Shown here: positions 35,501 to 44,332 of the stretch, one piece after another
How positions within the stretch are numbered: the stretch's first letter is position 1
How the letters are laid out: the number at the start of each line of letters is the position of its first letter
From: Eudoraea chungangensis
GTDB lineage: Bacteria > Bacteroidota > Bacteroidia > Flavobacteriales > Flavobacteriaceae
Direction: 5' to 3'
Length of the DNA stretch: 64,000 nt
Assembly (NCBI RefSeq): GCF_029360665.1
Contig: NZ_JARDUB010000003.1
Location: 186,001-250,000, forward strand
Made by a program: the position numbers and the translations under genes
The notes under the pieces: generated by a model
The model's input: only the letters and a program-made list of their open reading frames with translations
Told to the model about the DNA's origin: nothing
Database searches by the model: none

Positions 35501-38500
35501 TCTACAACCTCACAACCATTTTGATCCTGTGCGGTAATGATAATGCTCTGGTTAGTACCATTATCAATTACTTCAAAAACATTACTCGTTTGAAAATTAG
35601 TCCCATCAAAAGCCGGAGTACCATCATTCATACTGTAGGTATAGGTTGGTGTACCTGTATCACTTCCGGTTCCGTCTCCATTGGTATCTGTAAATACTGT
35701 AATAGTTGCCGTATTAAATCGATTGCTGTTCGGATCACAGGTAAATTCTGTGTTGGTGGTATTTATTACTAATGGTGTGGGTTCTAGAATTGTTACATCG
35801 CCAGAACGGAAGGTACATCCTCTATCAGAAATAACCTCAACCTGATACGTACCCTGACTTAGATTATCGAAAATTGCCGTTGGCTGCGGCCCTGCTAACA
35901 CTGTGGCAGTACCTCCATCGTATAAAATATAGGAAAAAGGGCTATCTGTATCCGTACCAGGTTGCAATTCTACCGATATATTTCCATCATTAGCACCGTT
36001 ACAGGTAATATCATTCTTGGGAGTTGCTGAAATTACAGGACTATTGACCACGGTTACATTTACGGTTACTAAATCTGTACATAAGGGCACAGTATTGGAA
36101 TCCAAATCGGTAACCAAAATGGTATAATTTGCCGGGAATAAATTCGTAAATACGGGATTGTTTGTTTGTGTAATTGTAGGATTTATTCCATCGTCTAAAT
36201 CGAATCTAAAATTTCCACTTCCTCCCGAAGTATTCACGGTTATAACACCGTCTCCGGCATTACAAGTTGGTTCTGTTGTAGCATTTGCTGTTATAGCAAA
36301 GTAGTCGAATACCCTTGCTAAAACCGTATTGGTACAACCGTTCCCATCTCTGACAATTATGGTATAATCCCCTGGATTAGCAACGGTAAAATTAGGACTG
36401 GTCTGAAATCCGCCACCTATATCGTATTCAAAGGTTTCATCAGGTAAACCAGATCCCGTACTAAGAGGAGCCGTCATATTGATGGTATAGTTCGAAACAG
36501 CGGTACATTGGTTTATAACATCCACAGTTGGAGTAGGTACCCCCGGATCTTCCGTAACGGTTACGGTTGTAAAACTAATACAACCGCTTGCGTCTTGTAC
36601 ATAAAAATCATAATCTGCAGGAAAAGGTCCGGTTATTTCATAAGTAGATTGCGAATTAAATGTGGATGGTGCAGCTGCTCCTGTTGGAACATAGGCAAAA
36701 GAATAAGCTGCGGTACCGCCTGTACCTCTTACAGTGACCAAGGCACCAACATTACAATTAGCAGGCTCATTATTATCCACCACGAGGGTTGGAATATCCG
36801 TAATAACGTCTACCAGAGCACTTGCGTCACAACTGGTATTGTCGTCTTGCACTAAAATTTGATAATTTCCAGGCGGTAGAGCGTTAAAAGAACCACTATA
36901 GGGAATTGGCTCATTAGTAAGTACTAATGGAGCGCCAACGATAGCACCTGTATTAGTATCTTGAATTTGAATAGTAATATCCGCTGGAGAACCAATACCA
37001 GACACTTCATAATCTATTTGTCCGTTTCCACCTGGAGTACATGAGGCAGTAGTTGAAGTTGCAGCAATTGCGATAGGAGATGGTCCTAGTATAGGATCAA
37101 TTTGTTCTATATATCTACATCCAAGTGCGTCAACCACTTCCACAAAATAGGTTACCCCATAGGCTATTTGCCCTGTAAAGTCGTGCGTATCAGCATCTAC
37201 ATTTGGTGCGCCTAAAGGCGTTCCCACTAGACCAATTTGATAGGGAGCTGTTCCTCCCACAATATCTACAATATAGGTAAATGTTGTGGTACAATCTGGA
37301 GGTGTTGTAGTAGAAACAGGAACTAAGTCTATCTGATTCTGAGTTATAGTAACCGTATCTCTATCTTCACAACCACTGGCATCTGTTGTTATAACCGTAT
37401 AAGTGCCAGGCACCAAATTTGGAATGTTTACAGCTGTGCTGGGAGTTGGCCCAACCGAGGCCACGGTAGTTCCAGAAATGTCTATAATAGAATAGGTATA
37501 ATTAGCTGTCCCATTAATTACTGCTGTAATATCGATAGATCCCTCAACCGTACCAGCTGCGCAAATGGCATTATTGGCAACGACCGTGGCATCAACAGGG
37601 GTGCTAGCACTTATAGTTGCAGACAATACGGGTGTAGTACAGCCTCTACTATCTCTAATTACAAAAGTATTATAGGTGCCCGCTGCGAATCCGGAGAAAA
37701 TATTCTGTGTACTAAAAGTTGCTCCATTATCATCACTATATTCATAGGGGGGTACACCAAAATTGGTATCGGGTACCAATTCAATAAGTCCATTGTTGTC
37801 CCCACAGCTTGTATCGGTTGGTAAAGCTGAACCAACAATGCTTTCTGGAGGGATTATGGTTATGGTATTTGTCTGGGTAGTACATCCCTCACTATCACTA
37901 ACCATAAATTGGAAAGTGGTTGGCGTAATGATACTACCGTCGTTAGGAATATCATAAATGAAATTGGTTCCTGTAATTGGATTTGAGTCGGACGTAAAAG
38001 GAGCACCATTTATACTTACCTCATAGATGTCATAATTTCCCCCAGAAGGATATCCATCCGCTATATTAACTCTTATTTGGGCGGAAGGACCTCCACAGCT
38101 AAGCTCTCGAATAATAGCACCACTAGCGCTTATTTGAGGTTCAATAGTAAAACTTAAGTCATCTCTACAATCGTTAGCGTCAACTACTTCAATGGTATAG
38201 TTTCCCGGAGTAAGATTATTAAAAACATTTCCTCCCACCAGAGCACCTCCATTTATTCTGTATTGATATGGAGCCAGACCACCTGCGGCAGTTACCCCCA
38301 AGGTAGCCGCATCTATATTATCATAACAAAAATCAGAAAGCGCAGCATCTAAGCTTAAGGTAGGGGATGTTAAGGACGTAAGGGTAAAACTATCCGTGAC
38401 CGTACATCCGTTTGCATCTGTAACGCTAACCTGGTACAAACCATCTTGGGTAAGGTTACTAAATGTTCTACCGTTTTTAGGCCCTCTAGTAGAACCATTG

Positions 38501-40899
38501 GGCTGTGTAAGAGTATATCTATTACCTCCCCAACCACCTACGGTATTTATAACAACTCTACCCACATTGTTATTCTGACAACTCATTGCCGTAACATTAA
38601 GACTACTAATGGCAAAGGCTGTTCCAGGCTCCTGAATCACCAAATTAGCGGTATCGCTACAATTGGTATCCTCATCTGTCACGGTAATGGTATAGGTACC
38701 GGCAGATAAACCCGTTAATGGAATAATGGCTGCATTTTCTCCTGTATTTAGCGGCCCTGCATCTATCTGATAGCTGTAAGTAGAGGAGAATCCATCTACC
38801 AAAAATCGGCCAGCACCATCGCTATCTCCTACACAGGTAACTACTGTTGTAGCCTGTGCCTGCACTCCTATAGAGCTTATATCGGTAATAGCAAAAGACT
38901 CGTCATAACTACATCCGGCACTATCCGTAACTCTAAAACTATAGGTTCCTAAGCCCAATCCCGTAAAAACCGGATTATTTAAATTATTTACCGCACTACC
39001 TGCAGGTGCTATAATTTCATAAGTATATGGGGCAATACCATCAGTTACGGAAACTGTAACAGAAGCAGTACTGCTTAAACAATTAATACTTGAAATGGCA
39101 AAATCCATGTCCGTAGGCTTGTCTAAAGCATTAAATACAATTGGTGCCAGTGTCTCTACACAACCATTGGCATCCCTTATTTGAGGTGTGTAAGTGCCTA
39201 CACCAAGATTGGTAAATACCGTAGTTGGACTAAATCCTGCACCGATACTGTAGTCATAAGGACCAGTACCTCCAGCGGCTCCAGAAATGCTAATTTGACC
39301 TCCAGTTTCATTTAAACAACTGGGAATAATATCGGCTGTAGCCGTAGCAGTGATAGTAGACGGGGTACCAACGGTTTCTGCCGAGGCCGGCGTTGTACAA
39401 ACAAAAGAACCTTGTTGGTATCGTATTACGACGTCATATCCACCAGGCGTAAGGCCATTAAATACATTACTGTTTTGAAAGTTAGAGCCATTATCTATGC
39501 TAAATTCCAAATTATAGCCGAACCCATTAGTAACATTAACAGTAATTCGACCATCATTTATTCCTCCACAGTTAGCATCTTCTGTAGTAACAGTAAATAC
39601 TGGGGGAGGTAAATCTTCTACATCAATATTGGCAGTTCTAGTACAGCCATTTGTATCTTCAATAAGTATGTTGTAAGTCCCTGCAGCGGTTACAGTAAAA
39701 ACAGCATTCGCGGCAAAGGTGCCGCTGAAATTTGCACCTCCATCCAAACTATACCTATATGGGGCCGTTCCTCCGGTAGTATTTATGGTGACATCTACCG
39801 AGGCGGCACCACAACCAAAACTATCCGAGGCAGAGGCAGAAACCGCTAAAGGACTAATTCCACTACCAATTGCAATTGGATCTCCACTCGTATCCAGAGT
39901 AATCAGTTCATTACACTTATTAGTTTCTACACGAACGCTATAATCTCCCGGACTAACATTAGCAAATGTATAGTTACTGGCCGAATTAGGACCAAAAGTA
40001 TCTACGGTAACTCCAGATTTAAGAAGTCTATAGGTATAGAACCCTGGTACTCCGCTTACCTGAACGTCTATACTTCCTAATTCTCCGGGACATAGAATAT
40101 CATTGGCGGTAACTTCCACGGTTATATCCAAATCATCCACGATTACCGTATTTGATGGAAAAAGACAGGCGCTAGTGGAAACGTTTTTTAAACGAACCCA
40201 AACATTATAATTACCTGAAGAGGTAATATCAAAAAAGGGATCGTCTTGGTATGGACCCGCAGAATTATTTAAACTGTATTCATATCCGGCAGGTACGTTA
40301 GTAACCTCCACCCTTCCAGGATTTCCACAAATGATATCTTCCTTTATTAATTGTGGATCCAAAGGATTCAGAGAAGATTTAAAATAAAAATATTGTCCTC
40401 CATCTACTCTAACGCGAAACTCCCCAGAGGAATCTAGATTGTAAGTAGCTCCGCTGCCTACGGTATCATAACAGGTATTAGTTGGGTTGGCACAATCGTC
40501 TATCACGGACAGCGCACACCTATTTGGGTCTAATTTCTGCCACTGGTACGTACTCCCTGTTTGGCTTAAAGAAATTGTTCTAATATCACTAGTACCACAG
40601 AGAAAAAACTTAGCTAGGGTACTACCATCGTTTGGGCATACCACCTGCTCATTCGAACCTTGAATAATGGTCATGAACATTGGAGGAGTAAAAGCCTTAG
40701 AATTAGTTACAACATTAGATGGGCTTATCCTTTCGCTTTCTATCAAAGAGGAATCCTCTATTGGGGTAGCGGTATTCAAAGAAGATATATCCGAAATAAG
40801 CTCGTAAACTTTTGACTTTGCTATAGCCGAGGAACCCACAATAAATAGCGCTAACAATAGCACGGCATACGTAAGTTGCCTTGTTTTCTTTGGGAGCAT
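32566..40899 (-). CDS. Giant SprB-like repeat surface protein with T9SS type B sorting domain
   Basis: 2777 residues. The signal peptide is MLPKKTRQLTYAVLLLALFI ... SAIAKS. After a ~250-residue N-terminal region with several Cys (NRCALSVIDDCANPTNTCYD), I count about 27 modules of roughly 90 residues. Most open with a Cys-Gly-Asp-like element (SCFGDTDGQLIIEASGG, TCNGANDGNISVEL) and close with a GxYxVxVxDxxGC-like strand; these are SprB-type repeats. The C-terminal ~85 residues (PNFFTPDGDNMNEVWFP, EVKIYDRYGRVV, DGKYDGMELPTGDYWYVV) are the gliding-motility-associated type B sorting domain. The protein is expected to be displayed on the surface by T9SS as an adhesin or gliding protein. No PorP/SprF-type partner gene is adjacent. 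Confidence 0.93.
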   Translation of the reverse strand: MLPKKTRQLTYAVLLLALFIVGSSAIAKSKVYELISDISSLNTATPIEDSSLIESERISPSNVVTNSKAFTPPMFMTIIQGSNEQVVCPNDGSTLAKFFLCGTSDIRTISLSQTGSTYQWQKLDPNRCALSVIDDCANPTNTCYDTVGSGATYNLDSSGEFRVRVDGGQYFYFKSSLNPLDPQLIKEDIICGNPGRVEVTNVPAGYEYSLNNSAGPYQDDPFFDITSSGNYNVWVRLKNVSTSACLFPSNTVIVDDLDITVEVTANDILCPGELGSIDVQVSGVPGFYTYRLLKSGVTVDTFGPNSASNYTFANVSPGDYSVRVETNKCNELITLDTSGDPIAIGSGISPLAVSASASDSFGCGAASVDVTINTTGGTAPYRYSLDGGANFSGTFAANAVFTVTAAGTYNILIEDTNGCTRTANIDVEDLPPPVFTVTTEDANCGGINDGRITVNVTNGFGYNLEFSIDNGSNFQNSNVFNGLTPGGYDVVIRYQQGSFVCTTPASAETVGTPSTITATATADIIPSCLNETGGQISISGAAGGTGPYDYSIGAGFSPTTVFTNLGVGTYTPQIRDANGCVETLAPIVFNALDKPTDMDFAISSINCLSSTASVTVSVTDGIAPYTYEIIAPAGSAVNNLNNPVFTGLGLGTYSFRVTDSAGCSYDESFAITDISSIGVQAQATTVVTCVGDSDGAGRFLVDGFSSTYSYQIDAGPLNTGENAAIIPLTGLSAGTYTITVTDEDTNCSDTANLVIQEPGTAFAISSLNVTAMSCQNNNVGRVVINTVGGWGGNRYTLTQPNGSTRGPKNGRTFSNLTQDGLYQVSVTDANGCTVTDSFTLTSLTSPTLSLDAALSDFCYDNIDAATLGVTAAGGLAPYQYRINGGALVGGNVFNNLTPGNYTIEVVDANDCRDDLSFTIEPQISASGAIIRELSCGGPSAQIRVNIADGYPSGGNYDIYEVSINGAPFTSDSNPITGTNFIYDIPNDGSIITPTTFQFMVSDSEGCTTQTNTITIIPPESIVGSALPTDTSCGDNNGLIELVPDTNFGVPPYEYSDDNGATFSTQNIFSGFAAGTYNTFVIRDSRGCTTPVLSATISASTPVDATVVANNAICAAGTVEGSIDITAVINGTANYTYSIIDISGTTVASVGPTPSTAVNIPNLVPGTYTVITTDASGCEDRDTVTITQNQIDLVPVSTTTPPDCTTTFTYIVDIVGGTAPYQIGLVGTPLGAPNVDADTHDFTGQIAYGVTYFVEVVDALGCRYIEQIDPILGPSPIAIAATSTTASCTPGGNGQIDYEVSGIGSPADITIQIQDTNTGAIVGAPLVLTNEPIPYSGSFNALPPGNYQILVQDDNTSCDASALVDVITDIPTLVVDNNEPANCNVGALVTVRGTGGTAAYSFAYVPTGAAAPSTFNSQSTYEITGPFPADYDFYVQDASGCISFTTVTVTEDPGVPTPTVDVINQCTAVSNYTINMTAPLSTGSGLPDETFEYDIGGGFQTSPNFTVANPGDYTIIVRDGNGCTNTVLARVFDYFAITANATTEPTCNAGDGVITVNTSGGSGNFRFDLDDGINPTITQTNNPVFTNLFPANYTILVTDLDSNTVPLCTDLVTVNVTVVNSPVISATPKNDITCNGANDGNISVELQPGTDTDSPFSYILYDGGTATVLAGPQPTAIFDNLSQGTYQVEVISDRGCTFRSGDVTILEPTPLVINTTNTEFTCDPNSNRFNTATITVFTDTNGDGTGSDTGTPTYTYSMNDGTPAFDGTNFQTSNVFEVIDNGTNQSIIITAQDQNGCEVVETVNINAPVGLTFTFNVNSISCDASGTGVSPGSIDIIIDQGPGNYEVEILPLGSEPVRTSGGTNTVNWPISTPGDYIFAVTDVGNAGCTYLTPIINVPDYNTIEALIAETEPVTCFNGSDGEMSIQINNYSGAYNYEVFSRDNTGVETTTGVTGSFDTNLVGQNPGTITGLPAGNLVVYVEALNIPFCDVVSNAATVRQPDRALTVAIDQTAEVTCAIPGLGEIFITGDGGWGTYEYQVIAPDGITVIQDYPDNNNSLNGLSDGLYTVNVRDVEGCIATNTINLALPAPIYADIQITQPLQCNNDNDGIIEAFNVSGGQGPGNYLYQLNRVTEGTNSGLQTTTSFANLAAGDYTITVFDGWDCSYTTVPITIQDPEVVITELVELSPPGCGDIGVMELTVTNPEPGVSYFYRRSNTTDPFLPLDPLDPTAISTQITEDITLDPGPFQYDVQNSNGCPFERSNQISLDPAAPLVIALDLANATINCAGEATGIIRSEAFGGIGNYVYTLLNSDVPAFPSGGNVERGAQASGIFRDLGPGTYWVYAESGGCTTISTPITIVDPPPLVLDYIEAVPVSCFGDTDGQLIIEASGGTGIIRYSIADQLSEFFEGDDPLNPNRKTFTDLSPRSYEVIIQDELGCTITQTITITQPQELVAGIANSTPETCLGDSDGTVTLDVVGGTAPYEFALNSSDDADFAPNPSQYWDTLSGGETYVIFVRDANGCETNVIVPVGIGVELIPTPIIQYGCDGIFPNSTVTIEMADTSQYSDLLFALDPVDPTDAVTSLATTERTWGDLPAGDYTVYIYHSNGCTTFVEFTTESYEPLTLNAVKSGPNEITATATGGYGGYEFFFQDEAYGDVNVYETNEDAMVTVRVIDEGGCEAIITIPFDFTGMLEIPNFFTPDGDNMNEVWFPRNREFFPNLEVKIYDRYGRVVAVLDQVSAWDGKYDGMELPTGDYWYVVNANDLEKQQYVGHFTLYR

Positions 40900-41037
40900 A
40901 GGTTAATTCGTGTTATGGCAAGAATATGCTAGATTTGGGATCAGGATATTCTACAGCGTAATTGTTTATACTTATATTTTCTCTTTATCTTTAGGCTTTA
41001 ACGGCCCTTGCTTATTATTAATTTTTAACGCCAGATA

Positions 41038-42156
41038 ATGAAAAATAGTATATTTCTATTGTATATATTCGTTGTAATGAACAATATTTCTTGCGGACAA
41101 AACACAGATAATGACGTTCAATTACCGAAAGAAAACACCTTTTCAGCCGATTTATTAATTGCAGATTTAGAGATTCCATGGGGCATGGCTTTCCTCCCAG
41201 ATGGAGGTATTTTGGTTACCGAAAAAGCCGGGGAATTAATCCTGTTTAAAAATGGAATTAAAACAAATATCCAAAATCTTCCAGAAATCTATCTAAGAGG
41301 ACAGGGTGGCCTTTTGGATATTGCATTACACCCAGATTATGAAGACAATGGCTGGGTCTATTTTACTTATGCCTCCGAGGAAGGAGAAGAAAAGGGAGGA
41401 CACACCGCCTTAATGAGGGCAAAAATTGAAAATAATTCATTGATTAATAGAGAGTTATTATACAAAGCCTCACCTAATACTACAAAAGGTCAACACTTCG
41501 GTTCTCGAATAGAATTTGATGATCAAGGCTTCCTTTATTTTTCTATTGGGGAGCGGGGAGAACGGGATATAAATCCGCAAAACATTAAATTGGACGGTGG
41601 CAAAATCTATCGCTTAAGTGACGATGGGAGCGTTCCTGCAGACAATCCATTCGTATCCGATTCGGAAGCAAAAAGTGCTATTTACACCTTTGGAAACAGA
41701 AATCCTCAAGGAATGAGTAAACACCCGGAAACAGGGGAAATTTGGATTCATGAACACGGGCCACAAGGAGGTGATGAGATCAATATAATTAAAAAAGGTG
41801 CAAATTATGGTTGGCCACTAGTTACCTATGGAATAAACTATAGTGGCACCCCAATAACGGATAAGACTGAAATGGAAGGAATGGAACAACCACTGCATTA
41901 TTGGGATCCTTCAATTGCTCCAAGTGGATTGGCATTTGTTACTTCAGACAAATACCCCTCATGGAAAGGAAATATATTAGTAGGTTCCCTGGCTTTCCAA
42001 TACTTAGAGCGATTAGTACTGGAGGGAAACAAGGTGGTTTATCGTGAAAAATTAATGGAAGATATCGGAAGGGTTAGAAATGTAAAACAAGGACCGGACG
42101 GCTTTATTTATGTTGCAGTTGAAGGTAAGGGCATTTATAAACTAATTCCAAATTAG
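41038..42156 (+). CDS. PQQ-dependent sugar dehydrogenase-like (glucose/sorbosone) protein
   Basis: 372 residues with a signal sequence; the Cys in MNNISCGQN may be a lipobox. The six-bladed propeller of the GSDH family is recognised from LEIPWGMAFLPDGGILVTEK, GQGGLLDIALHPDYEDNGWV, GQHFGSRIEFDDQGFLYFSI, GNRNPQGMSKHPETGEIW, and EHGPQGGDEIN. His and Arg residues in GQHFGSR and RNPQG occupy the positions of the active site in known soluble glucose dehydrogenases. Substrate sugar or aldose unknown. The cytochrome c gene follows 30 bases later, a natural electron acceptor. Confidence 0.87.
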   Translation: MKNSIFLLYIFVVMNNISCGQNTDNDVQLPKENTFSADLLIADLEIPWGMAFLPDGGILVTEKAGELILFKNGIKTNIQNLPEIYLRGQGGLLDIALHPDYEDNGWVYFTYASEEGEEKGGHTALMRAKIENNSLINRELLYKASPNTTKGQHFGSRIEFDDQGFLYFSIGERGERDINPQNIKLDGGKIYRLSDDGSVPADNPFVSDSEAKSAIYTFGNRNPQGMSKHPETGEIWIHEHGPQGGDEINIIKKGANYGWPLVTYGINYSGTPITDKTEMEGMEQPLHYWDPSIAPSGLAFVTSDKYPSWKGNILVGSLAFQYLERLVLEGNKVVYREKLMEDIGRVRNVKQGPDGFIYVAVEGKGIYKLIPN

Positions 42157-42186
42157 AATTTTCGCTTTAGTGGGTAAGACAATGCT

Positions 42187-42588
42187 ATGAGACAGTTCGC
42201 GGGTACTTATTTGTTTTTATTTTTTTCTTTAACCAAATTAGGTGCGCAGGAGACCCTTTTGGAAGAGAGTATTATAAATGGGAAAACCATTTATTCTAGT
42301 TTTTGCGCAAGCTGCCATATGGATGATGGTATGGGTGTTGGGAGAACCTTCCCGCCTGTAGCCAAAACCGATTTTTTAATAAATCAAAGAACGGAAAGCA
42401 TAAAGGCTATTAAGTACGGAATACAGGGGCCTATAATAGTAAATGGCATAACTTATAATAGTAGTATGATGTCTATGGGACTAAAAGATCAGGAAATAGC
42501 CGATGTGATGAACTACATGCTAAATTCTTGGGGCAACAAAGACGACGATATGGTTTCTGCCAAAGAAGTTGCTGCCATTAAGAAATAA
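42187..42588 (+). CDS. Periplasmic c-type cytochrome, monoheme
   Basis: 133 residues with a signal peptide (LFLFFSLTKLGAQ). The heme attachment motif is CASCH (Cys40, Cys43, His44). A Met in the NSSMMSMG segment (residues ~91-98) is the probable sixth ligand. The layout matches class I cytochromes of the cytochrome_CBB3/Cyc type. It is 30 bases after the sugar dehydrogenase gene and probably accepts its electrons. It converges with murQ with only four bases between. Confidence 0.87.
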   Translation: MRQFAGTYLFLFFSLTKLGAQETLLEESIINGKTIYSSFCASCHMDDGMGVGRTFPPVAKTDFLINQRTESIKAIKYGIQGPIIVNGITYNSSMMSMGLKDQEIADVMNYMLNSWGNKDDDMVSAKEVAAIKK

Positions 42589-42592
42589 TCTA

Positions 42593-43405
42593 CTATTTAA
42601 GCGCGTCCATAGCTTTTTTTACGGAGCCATACTGCAATAGTAGCTTTTCTGCTTCTTTATATGGTAGCTTAAGACCTTCCATCAGATATCGAGTACCCCG
42701 ATCTACCAACTTAGTGTTACTAAGCTGCATATTAACCATCTTATTCCCTTTTACCCTTCCTATTCTAATCATCCAAGCGGTAGTTATCATATTCAGAACA
42801 AGCTTTTGAGAAGTACCGCTTTTCATTCGTGTACTCCCCGTTAAGAATTCCGGACCCACGTCTACGGCTATTGGAATATCAGCTAATTGTGCCAATGGAG
42901 ATCCCGGGTTATTAGTAATACCTGCTGTAAGAACTCCATTTTTTCTGGCTTCTCCCAAGCCTCCTAAGACATAGGGTGTAGTTCCCGAAGCCGCAATACC
43001 TACCAAGACATCCTTGTCATTTATTTTATGCTCCAAAAGATCTTTCCAAGCCTGCGAGCGATCGTCTTCTGCAAATTCCACAGCCTTGCGAATAGCAGAA
43101 TCCCCGCCGGCAATTAATCCTACAACTCTCTCATGGGGCATCCCAAAAGTAGGAGGGATTTCGGATGCATCCAAAATCCCTAAACGGCCACTGGTTCCAG
43201 CACCAATATAGAATAAACGTCCGCCGTGAAGAAAACGTTCTTCTAACCCATCAACAAGAAGTTCAATTTCTGGAATGACTCTTTTTACTGCTAGAGCAAC
43301 CTTTTGGTCCTCCTTGTTTATATTAAGTAAGATATCCTTCGTATCTAACATTTCTAAATCATTATAAAGCGAAGGAGTTTCAGTAATTTTAATGTATTCA
43401 GACAT
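42593..43405 (-). CDS. murQ: N-acetylmuramic acid 6-phosphate etherase
   Basis: 270 residues. The SIS-fold motifs are IGAGTSGRLGILDASEIPPT and GLIAGGDSAIRKAVEFAEDD, with GIAASGTTPYVLGGLGEARK later and GSTRMKSGTSQKLVLNMITT near the end. The etherase converts MurNAc-6-P to GlcNAc-6-P and D-lactate in the cytosol, the last specific step of peptidoglycan aminosugar recycling. It is slightly shorter than the ~300-residue E. coli enzyme, lacking the C-terminal extension. It starts one base after the DeoR-type regulator and is surely co-transcribed with it. Confidence 0.93.
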   Translation of the reverse strand: MSEYIKITETPSLYNDLEMLDTKDILLNINKEDQKVALAVKRVIPEIELLVDGLEERFLHGGRLFYIGAGTSGRLGILDASEIPPTFGMPHERVVGLIAGGDSAIRKAVEFAEDDRSQAWKDLLEHKINDKDVLVGIAASGTTPYVLGGLGEARKNGVLTAGITNNPGSPLAQLADIPIAVDVGPEFLTGSTRMKSGTSQKLVLNMITTAWMIRIGRVKGNKMVNMQLSNTKLVDRGTRYLMEGLKLPYKEAEKLLLQYGSVKKAMDALK

Positions 43406-43406
43406 A

Positions 43407-44156
43407 TTACAATAAGTATATTTCTTGATTTCGATAAGGGTTGAGTAGATTGTTATTTGGTTCTAACTCTGTAATCATTGTATTTATAGCGTTAATATCG
43501 CATGTTTTGTACTGATGCTGTGAGTTCAATTTTTCAGAAATACACAAAAGTACTGTCTTTTTAGAAGCATTAATAACTGCTTTCTTAATTTGAACTATCT
43601 CCCAGTCAAAATCGGTTAATCCATGTAGAGAATCTACATAGCCAGTCCCGATAAAACTGTAATCGAATCGCACTTGGGCTAACTGATGTACGGTGTAAGA
43701 ACCAACAGATATTTGGGATTCTCTAGAAATTTCTCCCCCAATAAAAATAACTTTGACGTTAGGGTATTCTAATAACTGCCAAGCCACGGGAAGACTAAAA
43801 GTAAAAATACTCAGCGTTAAGGCAGGAGGAATTAGTTTTACAAGTTCTAGACAAGTGGTTCCCCCATCAATAAATATAACACTATCCTTTTTTATTAGCT
43901 TAACCGCCTTTTCGGCAATAAGGACTTTTTCTTGTCTCGCATAAATATTGGTAGTATTATTCGGTAGGCTTGTGAATCCAAGAGAAACTGCCCCGCCATG
44001 TACTTTCTTAAGCTTATGATCTGCATCTAACTCCTTCACATCTCTTCTCGCAGTGTCTATAGACACATCCAGTTTTTCCGCAATATGCGTAAGTAGAATT
44101 CTGTTATGTCTTTCTACCTCCTTTAAAATTGCCCTCTGACGCTCTTCTTTTAACAT
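43407..44156 (-). CDS. DeoR/GlpR family transcriptional regulator of the recycling cluster
   Basis: 249 residues. The N-terminal winged helix (RQRAILKEVERHNRILLTHI, AEKLDVSIDTARRDVKEL, KVHGGA) is the DeoR/GlpR DNA-binding domain. The C-terminal ~160 residues form the sugar-phosphate-sensing domain with IFIDGGTTCLELVKLI. Such regulators sense phosphorylated sugars. It lies in operon with murQ and faces the NagB-LmbE gene; six TTATGC-like elements phased by ~10 bp lie in the divergent promoter region. It is inferred to repress or control both arms, with GlcNAc-6-P or MurNAc-6-P a reasonable effector. Confidence 0.88.
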   Translation of the reverse strand: MLKEERQRAILKEVERHNRILLTHIAEKLDVSIDTARRDVKELDADHKLKKVHGGAVSLGFTSLPNNTTNIYARQEKVLIAEKAVKLIKKDSVIFIDGGTTCLELVKLIPPALTLSIFTFSLPVAWQLLEYPNVKVIFIGGEISRESQISVGSYTVHQLAQVRFDYSFIGTGYVDSLHGLTDFDWEIVQIKKAVINASKKTVLLCISEKLNSQHQYKTCDINAINTMITELEPNNNLLNPYRNQEIYLL

Positions 44157-44196
44157 TACAAATTACTTTATTAAGCCAAAGATAATACTTTTTTAA

Positions 44197-44276
44197 TTAT
44201 GCCGTTTTATGCCGTTTTTGAAACTATTATAGTATTTTTATGCTTTTTTATGCTTTTTTTATTGCTTTTATATGCT
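44197..44276. promoter_or_regulatory. Phased direct-repeat operator for DeoR-type regulator
   Basis: Six TTATGC-like units occur at ~10-11 bp steps: 44197 and 44207 (TTATGCCGTT), then 44238, 44248 (TTATGCTTTT), 44259 (TTATTGC) and 44270 (ATATGC). The two groups are 31 bp apart, so all units face roughly the same side of the helix. DeoR-family operators are typically direct repeats. The site lies between the regulator gene and the NagB-LmbE gene. Confidence 0.6.
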
Positions 44277-44294
44277 GTTTTTAAGAATTATTAC

Positions 44295-44302
44295 TATATT
44301 TG
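44295..44302 (+). promoter_or_regulatory. Flavobacterial -7 promoter box before NagB-LmbE gene
   Basis: TATATTTG matches the Bacteroidota -7 consensus TAnnTTTG exactly. It is 30 bases before the ATG at 44333 and directly after the operator repeats. No clear TTG -33 box is at the proper distance, so an activator could be needed. Confidence 0.5.
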
Positions 44303-44332
44303 CAGCTCAATTAGTCTTTAATACATATTAAA

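Noticed and set aside
35521-39943. Open frames on the + strand within the giant gene
   Set aside because: They lie wholly inside a 2777-codon gene with clear family features on the other strand; their translations have biased, non-protein-like composition.
32566-40899. Repeated pattern at DNA level that could suggest a CRISPR or tandem repeat array
   Set aside because: The periodicity (~270 bp) comes from ~90-residue protein modules in one open frame; units are diverged and there are no constant short repeats with unique spacers.
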